64,000 nt of DNA from Myrica gale. Lineage: Eukaryota; Streptophyta; Magnoliopsida; Fagales; Myricaceae. The stretch covers positions 19,393,001-19,457,000 of the forward strand of contig OZ005611.1 in NCBI GenBank assembly GCA_963930655.1, given 5' to 3'. The notes under the pieces are model-generated. The model was given only the letters and a program-made list of their open reading frames with translations. It was not told the DNA's origin and did not search any database. A program made the position numbers and the translations under genes. This document shows, piece after piece, positions 24,414-35,699 of the stretch. Each line of letters begins with the position of its first letter. Within the stretch, counting starts at the first letter, position 1.

Positions 24414-26135
24414 TGCCAATGGGAGAGAAACGTCTGCGGTGCGATTCATCATTTCGAGCTGAGAATAGTCTGGGTACACTAGCAGTGTCGGGTCCTTCGC
24501 TTAGGGATATGAATGAATTACCGTCCCCTACCATAGCCAGTCTAGTAGGCACCCAGAGTAGTTGTGCGTGTAAGTATCTTACCCCATCAATCTTTAAATA
24601 AATATTATGACTTTTAAATCTCTATGCTTAATTGAATTTTAAATTTATTGTTCATCATTTGTAGCGACGTCCGAAATTAGACACGTTCGAGGTAGTACGC
24701 ACGAGATTTCCTTACTCAAGGCTCGCACCGGAGGAAAGCTGACCGTACATATCCCTGATGGACGTACTGAGGGTGATGACAAGGCGTCCTCAATGCTCTC
24801 GAGCCATATTGGTGCACTCGTTCGACAACATGTCCCATTTGAGAAGAGTAAGTGAAAGGAGGTCCACGACGAGGTTAAATCGTATGTGATGAACCGAGTG
24901 TTGGTAAGTATAATTTATGAAATTTTAATTGTTGAAACTTTTTTACGTTTCTAACTGTTATATATGTTAAGGATGACTTCCAACTAGATTACGACTGAGC
25001 CGAGGATCGCATCACTGTGACGTCAATGATGAACACAACGTACAAGACGCAAAAAAATAGAATGTTCCAGCATTACTCGGTGTTCAATTCCAAAGAAGAG
25101 GCGTTGTAGCATCCGTATCCCGATATGAACAAGGAAGAATGGATTCATGTTTGTGATTTATTCGCGAGCGAGGAATTTCAGGTAAAAGATTTTCTTTCTG
25201 ATTTGAACGTTTATTTTAGCCATATGTTTAATTGTGTTACCAATTGTAAATGTACAATGCAGAGGAGGAGTGCAATCAACAAGGAGAATAGAGCTAAGCT
25301 GAAGATTGTACACACATCAGGAGCGAGGTCCTTCCAATGCGCTAGAGCGTTGTTAGTAAGTAATAAATTTACATTTTCATTATTTATTATTTAAATAAAT
25401 GACTTAGATATTTTTATATGCATGTTCTATATTTCTTTTGGTATACAGAAAAATCCAGAATCTAATGAAATTAGTCTTTAGTTGCTTTATAAAAAGACGG
25501 ATACTACTAAGGATGACATGTGGACTTTAGAAGATGCACGAGAAAATTTTGTAAGTTGTTAAGTTAGTTTTAATGATGCATTCGTATGCGTTTATGTTTC
25601 ATATGTACTATTTTTATCTATTTTTCTATTTTTTTAGGAAAAATAGAGGCGTTACAGTTGCAGCACGAGTCAAAGGGAAATTCACACACCGAAGTGGAGA
25701 TCTTCACTGAGGTGTTGGGGACGAAAGCGGGTTACGTGTGAGGTTTAGGCCGTTCAGTACGGTCTGTTGGATCATTTTCATTAGCATCGTCTTTTGATTT
25801 GTCCCGGAGATTGGAGGAGGCTAGATTACAGATTGAGGAGATGAGGGCTAGACAGTTGGAATATGAAGCGCTTCTGGTTAAGCGGTCAGATATGGAGCAG
25901 ACGATGCGAGAGCATCTGCAGATGATGGAGGAGCAACAATGGAAGAAAGACGAAGAGCTGATGAAGATGATGTCGGAGCTGCAACGGAAAAAAGACGAAA
26001 AACACCAGAAGATGATGCAGGAGCAGCAAAAGAACCTAGTGGAACAACAAGAACGGAGGATGCAACTAATGGCGGAGCAGATGCGTGAGCAGCTGATGGA
26101 GCAAATGAGACAATGCAATCTCGTTCGACACCCAA
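24414..26135 (+). pseudogene. TNPA-like plant transposase gene (Transposase_24 type), decayed
   Basis: Plus-strand pieces in family order, separated by AT-rich introns with GT-AG borders. They are an N-terminal Ser-rich part (24414-24570), STHEISLLKARTGGKLTVHI then GRTEGDDKASSMLSSHIG (24690-24815), DEVKSYVMNRVL (24870-24903), WIHVCDLFASEEFQ (25140-25181), NKENRAKLKIVHTSGARSF (25279-25335), DDMWTLEDARENF (25516-25551), and a long Gln/Glu/Met-rich coiled coil (25799-26120, for example MREHLQMMEEQQWKK). Stops within the second, third and fourth exons and near 25740 show decay. The TNPA family binds the subterminal repeats of its CACTA element, so the GTCCGGAC motifs are its natural candidate target (inference). 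Confidence 0.72.
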
Positions 26136-26319
26136 ACGAAAATTTGTGTAAATTAATATATTTTTACTATTTTATCAGTACCTATCCATTACGTATTTTA
26201 TTTACTTTTAATAATGATTGCATATTTGTAGATAATTTTATTATATTATGAGCAGTAAATATCTTCATATTTATATTATTTCATAAATTTTAATTAAATT
26301 AATCCAAATATATATAAAA

Positions 26320-26850
26320 CCGTTCGCACGGGTGTTACATGTCGTTCGCACGAATATTTTTCGTTGTAGCGTGCGCACGCATAATTATCCGTCCGAACAC
26401 TTTGCTTTAAATTATATAGTCCGAACGGAGTATATAACGTCCACACGTTCTTAAAATAAGAAACCGTGCGCACGATACACCAAAATGTTCGAACATGTGC
26501 AACGTACAACGAGTCCGAACTGTATACATAAAGGTTCGAACCACGTTTTCAGATGAAAAAATAAATTTCGTCATAATGAAACTACGGTGCGGACGTCTTC
26601 ATGAATACGTCAGGACATATTCACATAAGTGTTCGGACGTTAATATACAACGGTGCAGACGTTTATTGCGTGACAAAATGTATTTTCGTCGCATTGGATT
26701 AATCGTTCACATGAGCTGTGCGAACGTTCTCATGTGAAGGGTTTGGACTGTACTGGGCATGACGATTTTGAATTTCGTCAGTATGACACCAAAACGTTCG
26801 GACAGGTTATAAACCGTCCGAACGGTTTTGCGTGACAAAACACGAAAATC
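26320..26850. repeat. right block of GTCCGGAC/GTTCGCAC-type motifs
   Basis: Near-exact copies at about 26390, 26418, 26510, 26632, 26797 and 26815, mixed with variants such as GTTCGCAC and GTGCGCAC. This is the right subterminal region. It ends in inverted copies of the left-end hairpin sequence. Confidence 0.7.
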
Positions 26851-26950
26851 GTCACCCAAAACCTTTACTGACAGGCTTTAGGTGACAAACCGGCTGACAA
26901 CCCGGTTTTGTCACCCAAAACCTTAGGTGACGAAATTTGTACTTTGGGTG

Positions 26951-27868
26951 AAAATAGAGTTCCCTGCTTTACATTGAAACTCTGAGTATTAGCTACACAA
27001 CTATCAAATTGTGTGCGTTTTCTGAAACAACAGCGAGTTGTGCCTTTGGAGTCATTAGAGCGTATTTAGAGAATCAAGATGGCTGTCAGGTTTCTGGATT
27101 GGCCTATGAGAGTTCGTAAAGGTCTCACTTAATGGAACCAGCATTCTCTTTACTCGACCTGGGAAGTTTGATGACTATGCGCGGACTATTTGTTGATAAT
27201 TGCTTCAGGTTTCAGGAGAACACATGATTCTTTCTTCTAGTTGTTCCTTTTTCTGCCTAAAACGTGCAGGTTTTGTCAAATTCAACTACACTTGGGGATA
27301 TAGTGGAATGAGTGTGATGTGGAAGGGTCTTATGATTATGAGGATGCATATACTATGCACTGGGTGAAAGAATGGTATCTATCTTGTTCTAATAGAAAGA
27401 AGCTTTTAATGAAGTTTGTCATGTTTTAAGCAACTTCTATTTACGACTTACAATCTGAGGGACCCAGAGATGAGTTTGTTTGGGCTTTTTTCCTTTTTTA
27501 TGCAGGGGAGGAGAGGGGGGGGGGGAAGAAGTGGTTTGTTTCGAAAACTTGTGTCTACATCATTTAACTACCTATATAGAAGCATTTTTCCATACCTCTT
27601 ATTGACAGCATGACTTAAGAAGCTGTGGTTAAGTTCCTTATTGCTTAATAAGTGTAGCTATGGCATGCAAAAATGAGTGTTATGGTCATGGACATCTGTC
27701 CTTGCTTTATGTATTGTTACTAATTTCCTCATAAGATAAGATCCTATTCCTGTACGATAGCTCGCAGAATTCCTTTCGCAGCGTAGGTTAGTAACTCCAA
27801 CTTGTGTAATTTAGGCTGTTCTGAGTTTTCAATATGAGTAAATTGGACATTGTGGGAGCATTTGGCAG
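26951..27868. other. no gene recognised; flank between CACTA element and SET exons
   Basis: I searched this stretch for the N-terminal exons that the SET gene needs and saw none. A short frame near 27079-27120 (AVRFLDWPMRVRKG) is not a recognised domain. A poly-purine/G run lies at 27508-27535. Confidence 0.5.
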
Positions 27869-29060
27869 AGGAACTGTGGGCAATGAAATTAGGTTTGACG
27901 CTTCTGCAAGAAAGAGCGAATGTTGGATCCTTCTGGTGGCCTTACATCAGCAATCTCCCTGAAACTTACAGTGTACCCATCTTCTTTCCTGGGGTGGATA
28001 TAAAGAACTTGCAGTACGCTCCTCTTCTTCATCAGGTATGAAAGTTGAGCAGCTTAAAAGAAATTTACATAGACTCTGAACCAAAAACTGTTAAAATGGC
28101 TGTTGAGACGCTGGAAAATTCTGCAACACAAATGCAATCAACTATCACTTTGCATAAAATGTGTTTTCTTTTTCTACCACTATTGTAGAATTACTCGAGT
28201 TTGTTTTTGTTTGTGGTTTCTCCTGGTTATGTAGTAGTATACATTCTTCTGTGATACATGAGCACTTCAAAATGTGTCCAAGTACATAAGTCGTAAATAT
28301 GTGTGATGGTACAGGTGCAAAATATGTGCTTCAGAGCCACAGACCATACCTAAACAGAGGAAGTAACTTTGTAAATGTAGCAACAAACTCTGTGACAGCA
28401 CTTATGTCGGGCATTTGTGTCATATACAGTTTGCTTTTTTCTAGAATACAAAAGAACAAACAATCTTCAATAGTTGGGCATTGTCTCTTTTTTTTATTGT
28501 TAGGGATTTAGATGAAGCTACTACCTAGACACCCATCCTTATGTAACACTTGTATCAGAGGTCTTCTAAATAAATCCTTTGTTTAGATTCCTTGAATATG
28601 TATTGTTTCTGCAATAAGATCTAAAAACACTTGCAATTTCTTCGAACAGGTGAACAAGAGATGCCGGTTTCTTCTTGACTTTGAGAAAGAAGTCAGTTGT
28701 TCTCTTGACAATCTAAAACCAGATGATCATCCATTTGGTGGCCAAAATGTAGATGCGTCCTCCCTAGGGTGGGCAATGTCGGCAGTCTCTTCTAGGGCAT
28801 TTCGTTTGCATGGTAAAAAGCTCTCAGATGGGACCGACAACTATGTTCCTATGATGCTTCCACTTATTGATATGTGCAACCATAGCTTCAGTCCGAATTC
28901 CCAAATAGTTCAGGAACAAGATGCAGGGAACTTGAAGATTCTAGTAAAGGCATGAGTTATAATCAGAGGCGGATGTAGGGGGGGCGGCCCTGGGCGGCCG
29001 CCACCCATTGGCCAGGCAAAAAATTTTTTTTACATGTAAATTATTATTTTTTTTATAAGT

Positions 29061-29250
29061 TGGTCTGGGCCTATGGGAGCCCGATCCCCATAGGCCCAGA
29101 CCAACACTGGAGCGCCTAGGCTTTTGGGAGCCCGACCCCCATTGGCCCAGGCGCTCCAGATTTTTTACTTCAGGGCCTGGGCTCTTTCGGCCCAGACCCT
29201 TTATTTTTTTAACCGGCAGAGGGTGAAACGACGCCGTTTCACCCTCTGCC
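29061..29250. repeat. four GC-rich hairpins in the hAT left subterminal region
   Basis: Consecutive inverted repeats: 29061-29103 (17-bp perfect stem TGGTCTGGGCCTATGGG with its complement), 29108-29158 (a diverged copy, stem TGGAGCGCCT.GG), 29172-29200 (AGGGCCTGGG...) and 29215-29250 (GGCAGAGGGTGAAACG, 1 mismatch). The first two share the loop-side block GGGAGCCCGA, so they arose by duplication. Confidence 0.75.
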
Positions 29251-30493
29251 TTAAAAAAAAACGTGTTTTTCTCTCCTCGACCCATCTCTCTTCGATCCCT
29301 TTCTCTCAGTCTCTCTCGACTGGTTTCTCTCTCTCTCGCCCACCGCCACGCCGCACCGCACCGCACCACCGTTTCCACTGCGCCGATGCCTTTTTCCACC
29401 GTCCACCCCCGCTTGCGCCGCACCACGGCACTGCTTTCCCTGCACCGCACCGCTGCGCCTGCCCGCAGCAGTGCAGCACCCGCGTCCAGCTCACCCGGCC
29501 GGCACCAGCCTAGCCGTGAGCCGCCGCGTCCCTCATCTGTGAGAATTCCGCATTCCCTCACTCCCTCGAATTATGCCAGTACTCAGTACTTCTGTAGCCT
29601 TTGCAGTTTGCAGTATTAAACGGTTTAATTTCTTAACAGATTAATTTCTTTAGTTAATAGTTAGTTAGGAATTATAATGATTAATGCATACAGCATAGTT
29701 AATTTATGAAATTGTTGGATTTAGGGCAATTTATAGTTAATAGATTTAGGGCAGAATGCAGATTACATTTAGGGCAGATTTAGGGCAATTTGATTTAGGG
29801 CAATTTATTCTACAATTTGAGTTTAAATGATAGCTTAAATGGATCAGTGCCTTATTCACTTTCACAATTGATATCTTCCATCTCTTTTCCCTACTTTAGT
29901 TCACAGTGAATTTCTACCATAAGTTATCTTGCAGAGAAAAAGAATGGTAATATGTAGCAATAAGCAAACCCTTGAAATTGTTTAATTTCATTACTCACTA
30001 GACATGATTTCTTGAGTTTTGAATGACTTATGTTGATAAACCATGTCTGTGAATTATATATAGCTTTTATTTTCCATTGCAATTGCAGATTGCTACTTTG
30101 CCTTGGAATTCTGAGACTATTTATTATTTATTCTAATGACAGAATCATTACTGTATGATGACAAAGTACTCTGTTCAAGGAAGTTGTCTTCATTCCCAGG
30201 GGTAGTTTTGCCAATATGCCGAAAGTTAATGCATGCACATACTTTTTAACTTCACGGAACAATCATGAGATATTAGATGATGGATAATTGTTTCATGGTA
30301 CTCAACCTTGGAAATCCAATATGTTTCCGCAAAACCAGTATGTAACCAAACATTGAGGCTGTTTAGATCATAATTCCCACAGTAAGTCCTTGAATTTTGA
30401 GACTCCATTTTGTGTCCGTAATTTATCTTTTACTGAATCTTGATAGAAGCTTAGCCAATTATCCCGACTATGGATATCTTCAACTTTTCAGGA

Positions 30494-31460
<967 letters not shown>

Positions 31461-32047
31461 TAGCACTCCTCCTGTCATGACTTTATGATGCTTTAACTAA
31501 GCGCACTTAAAACCTAACACATTCAATTGACTGAGTATGAATGTTGTATGTGTCATGATGTGCGGAGTTTGTAGTAGATTGGCTGGTAGTCATTTATATG
31601 AATTTCAACTTATCCTGCTGAAGTAAGGTCCCCATCTGCCAGTCTGCCTGCTGCTGTTGGCATGGCATTATGTATGTTTCATTTGTAGTAGATTGGCTGG
31701 TAGTCATTTGTTGATTGATTGTTTTCACTTTGTTTTATTTTGTTTAGATCATGGATAAGTATGCAAAAATGTAGGATGCAATTGCCATCTCTCAGTCGTA
31801 CTACACAGTACGGTACGTGTATTCTATTATTTTTAATGCTTTTAGTATTTAATTTTTGATATTGTAACTTTAAGAAAATTGTTTGCATTACGAAGAAAAA
31901 AAAAATTCTTGTTATTTTGCATGTAAAGTTCGACCCCCATGAAAATCCATCCTGGATCCGCCACTGGAACTTATAATTCATTCCTGATATTCTTTTGACC
32001 CCTAATATCTTTTGTTTGTAAAAGTTAGATCGTATTTACCTTTGCTT

Positions 32048-32050
<3 letters not shown>

Positions 32051-32081
<31 letters not shown>
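32051..32081 (+). repeat. (CT)n microsatellite in a splice-acceptor tract
   Basis: A run of about fifteen CT units ends 12 bases before the AG that opens SET exon 3 (32094). It serves as the polypyrimidine tract of that intron and is likely to vary in length. Confidence 0.85.
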
Positions 32082-32086
<5 letters not shown>

Positions 32087-33456
32087 AAGCAAGGTTGTGG
32101 CGGAAACAATGATCAAACAAAATGATCCTTTGGTGCTTGATTATGGCTGTTTAAACATGATCTTTTCCTGCTTGATTATGGGTTTGTGATACCCTCAAAC
32201 CCATATGACTGTATTGAGCTCCGATATGATGGAGCTCTTTTGGATGCTGCAAGCATGGCTGCTGGAGTTTATTCGCCAAACTTCTCTGCTCCAGCTCCAT
32301 GGCAGCAAAAGATTTTATACCAACTAAATTTGGATGGGGAAGCTCCTCTTCTCAAGGTATCTACTCTTTCAGTGACCTCTTATGGGTTGGTTTTTGACTA
32401 GATGAAATTTGTTTCCTTTTGTTTACAGTTTACATGAAACAAACTTCATTTTCTACTCGCATTTGTGGTCAAAGCATATTCATCTAGTATAACATGCTCC
32501 AAATTTTCCTTTTTCCGATTGTACTTTGAAGTTGCATTTGGTTTCATAATTTGGTTATTTTACATTGCTCATGGAGTCTTATCTCAAAATAAACCATAGT
32601 TAACATTTTTACGCTTAGCAGCAGAATTCCTTACTGTAATCTGAAATAATTTGGCCAAAACCAAAAAAGCCGAATGATAACCCTGTGGATGAGGACTACA
32701 TACAGAATGTTTGAAATAATACTTTTGCTCACTTCATTTGTGTGGTTTGTATTTGTGGTCTGGGTAATTGTGGGAGGCATGCATCAACTAATGTTGATAG
32801 GGGTCCTTGAACCCTGGTGAAACCCTTTCCCAACTCTCTGGCTTGTTTCTCATCAGGGAGGTCGCATAAATCCATTGTGTTTATGCTGTAACTGAACAAG
32901 CATACCCTGAGTGCGCATCCAAATTTCCAGGATGTCATTTTATAAACACAATCTTCTAAGGTGTACTCTGATAGTAGTTTCTGTTCACAAGGCATAAGTC
33001 AAAGCCTTTCTGTGTAACTGTTGACTTGAGTTAAGAAAGAATTCGTGGAATTTTTGTCTGTTGTTTTTTTTCTAACAGATAAGCCTAGGAGGTCCTGAGA
33101 AAGTAGAGGGCCGATTGTTGGCGGCATTAAGAGTACTCCTTTCAAGTGACATGGAAACCGTGTACAAGCATGATTTGGATACGCTTAAATCTTTATCAGC
33201 TGAAGCTCCTCTTGGTATTGCAAATGAAGTAGCTGTTTTCCGCTCCATTATTGGACTGTGTGTTCTTGCATTAGGTCACTTCCCCACCAAAATAATGGAG
33301 GGTGAATCCCTTTTGAAAGGGGGTATCTCAGGTTCGACTGAGTTGGCAATCCAGTTCAGATTGCAGAAGAAGTCGGTGATTATAGATGTGATGAGAGATC
33401 TCACAAGGAGGGTGAAGTTACTCTCCTCAAAGGAAGCAGTGACTGCACAAGTATGA

Positions 33457-35161
33457 TGATAGTCATTTTCAATGTGGCTTGTTGGCGCAAGCATGCCACT
33501 ATTCCAAATATTGTCATTTATTTTGTGATTTTTAATTTCGTTTGTTTTCTTTTCTTGCATATTGTACTGTCTTTCTGCTTTTCATACCTATGGGTTGTGT
33601 TTGCTAGAAGTTTTTGACTGTTGATCCTGGTGATAGCTTCAACTGTGGCTTTGCATCTCGCGATTTCTATTGAATTTGTAATGTTTACGTAGTTATTATC
33701 TCTGCACCATTATAAAGGAAGGGGGAAAGTCACTTTGAGTCTTCAAACTATTAAAACAATTTCAAATAAGGGTCTCAAGTACCACATTTGATATATTGAG
33801 CTCAAGAACTATTAAATTTCATCAATTTGCTCCTCTAAAAAATTTTGGAATATGAGAATTAGTGAAGAGAGATAATTTAAATGAATTTTTTATATTTATT
33901 ATAGTGAAAATGAATAATTTGATGAGGAGAAAGATTATGTTATTAGACTAAAATTTTGGATTTTTATCCAAAATTTTGGTGAAAGCTCACTTTTCCCCTA
34001 ACGCAAAATGCCAAAAATACTACCCTGTATTTTTTTTAACTCATTAATATAATTTTTTTCCTTTTGGATTTTTTTTATGCTATGATGCGGATATGCAGGA
34101 TGTATCCTACCATCATGCCGTACATACACGTGCAAGTTGAATACCTAAAGGGATAAAATAAATATCTTATGTTGAAAGTATAGCAGGACTCTGTTGGATG
34201 GCCTTGCATCAGACTAGAATGATGCAAACGTTGGGATAGAAGCTTGTAAGTGGTTGTGTTCATAGGTAGACAGTTTGGCCACGTGGTTTGCATTCTCGAA
34301 CGCAGACTTTTGGAGCATGTTCCTCCTATGCTGTTCTTTTTTTTTTTTTTTTAAAGCATGTTGCTTGTATTTTCTTTCTTCCCGATATAGATAATAAATT
34401 AGAGAACATTCCTGTGTATGGTATTTGCTGATTTTAAGCCGACTTTGTGAAAATAATTTTGGGAATTGACACACTTCAAGCATGTTTCCCCTATTCATAC
34501 TAATCTAATCATACTGTTTCTATTGGGCGAGTGTGAACGGTCCGTTTCCTTTTTCTTCTTTAGACATCTTCTTCCCATTCTAACTTGGCGAGATTTGAAA
34601 TCTCATAGACTCGGACGAATCATTCAATTTCACTTGCTACCCCAGATTGAGATTTGATTTGGTACGAAGCAATAATCATCAGTTGGTGTGAAAGGAAAGA
34701 AGTTCGTGAGATATTTGTAATGCTCTGGATTGTCTGGATGGGGTAGTTGAAGTCTTTGGAATATGCCTCGACCGGGGCGTGCAAGGCAAATACGGTCAGG
34801 AAATAAGTTAAACCCAGATCAAATGAAGAGAAAATCAGTCAAGAAACTTAAAAAAAAATTGCAATTAGGAACTCTGCATATATATGTATCAAAAAAAGTT
34901 TTCTTATTGGAGAAAAGGAAGAAGCTGGAACAAAATTTCTGGTTTCTATAACAATCTGCAGAAATTGAATGAATGAAACAGTACCCATCTCATCCATCCT
35001 GCAACATCAAGGATATGTACAACTGAAATAAACCCCCACAACATAGAGGAACTTGTGGAGAAGGAAAACATAGAAGAGGAAAAAGTTGCTAAGCCCATAA
35101 CTGGGGAAAGCCACCATACACACGGACACGGCATCCGTCCTATCAGATACTGCTAAAAATT
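33457..35161. other. 3' region of the SET copy and intergenic DNA
   Basis: 33457-33720 is likely old 3'-UTR. 33868-33960 is copy 2 of the dispersed repeat seen at 1131-1216. A 34763-34951 open frame (MPRPGRARQIRSGNK...) has no recognisable family and is treated as chance. 34960-35161 is probably the 3'-UTR of the minus-strand gene that follows. Confidence 0.5.
33868..33960. repeat. dispersed AT-rich repeat, copy 2
   Basis: Same orientation as the copy at 1131-1216; the shared core is TTTTTTATATTTATTATA with gagagat upstream. Parent element unresolved. Confidence 0.45.
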
Positions 35162-35440
35162 CTAGGCGTTCCCCACTGAGATAGACCTCTCATGAGCCAG
35201 TCCCAAAGGGGAAGGAGACCTCTTCCTGGTGAATCCTTGGAGAAAATTAACGGGCCTCATGACCTCCAGCTGCTGCAGCGATGGGTACCTGATTTCCTCG
35301 ATTTCTTTCTTGATCTTTATGACTTGGCTGTGAACCGGAACGCCCATATAGCCATCTCCGACGTCTATGCTCTTCTCGCCGATCTCGTTTTCCTCACTCT
35401 TCTTCTTCTTCTGGTTGTGGAGGCTGTACTCGTTCTCCAT
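35162..35440 (-). CDS. small plant protein of unknown function, 92 residues
   Basis: The start MENEYSLHNQ at 35440 is the first ATG in frame. The open frame extends upstream of it only through non-ATG codons. The protein is hydrophilic: a lysine run at residues 11-14, an acidic middle, VGDGYMGVPVHSQVIKIKKE at 27-46, and a tail with RKRSPSPLGL (72-81) and RSISVGNA. It has no signal peptide or membrane segment. A good TATA box (TATATAAG, 35520-35513) lies about 75 bases upstream of the ATG, giving a short leader. The tail resembles, from memory, small uncharacterised plant proteins ending in a similar SPLGL...SVGN motif, but I cannot name the family. No intron and no defect were seen. Confidence 0.65.
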   Translation of the reverse strand: MENEYSLHNQKKKKSEENEIGEKSIDVGDGYMGVPVHSQVIKIKKEIEEIRYPSLQQLEVMRPVNFLQGFTRKRSPSPLGLAHERSISVGNA

Positions 35441-35512
35441 CTGTTCTGTGGAGAAATCTTCACGCAAAAAAAAATCACACCCCCTTTCCTTCTATGTCGG
35501 CTTGTGGTGCCC

Positions 35513-35520
35513 CTTATATA
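35513..35520 (-). promoter_or_regulatory. TATA box of the 92-residue gene
   Basis: TATATAAG on the minus strand, about 75 bp before the ATG at 35440. A second AT run (tatatatatat) lies at 35541-35552. Confidence 0.6.
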
Positions 35521-35699
35521 TCGGCTTCTGGTGTGTCAAATATATATATATGTATGGAAAGGAAAGAAAATGACACCCGATTTCTATATGAATAGTGTGG
35601 AAAGAAGGAAAGTGATCGACTTTGTGTGTTTGGGTCGATTTTATACGCGGATCTCCTTTGAAACGTGTGGAATATAGTATATTACTACACTAGCAAAAT

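Larger units (their letters stand above)
16073..26950 (+). mobile_element. CACTA (En/Spm-like) DNA transposon, about 10.9 kb, right terminus lost
   Basis: The left end is the classic CACTACAAGAAAT (16073-16085), followed at once by an inverted pair of TAGGTGACAAAATTTTGG and its complement (16092-16136). The right side (26830-26950) carries the same sequences inverted (ttttgtcacccaaaaccttt and repeats), but the final CACTA inverted terminus was not found, so the right edge is approximate. Inside, on the plus strand, are a coiled-coil ORF (17167-17562), a plant-transposon-protein gene (19330-21759), a TNP2-type transposase tail with DUF4216 (23589-24283) and a TNPA-like gene (24414-26135). The catalytic body of TNP2 is absent, so the copy is non-autonomous. 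A solo LTR (19483-20775) is inserted in it. Copies of GTCCGGAC and near variants run through all non-coding blocks. Confidence 0.88.

Noticed and set aside
28941-29619. Overlapping long open frames on both strands at the hAT left end
   Set aside because: They come from GC-rich low-complexity and hairpin DNA; products are Arg/Ala/Pro repeats without a domain.
34763-34951. 62-codon Lys/Arg-rich open frame downstream of the SET exons
   Set aside because: A-rich low-complexity product with no recognisable family or gene signals.
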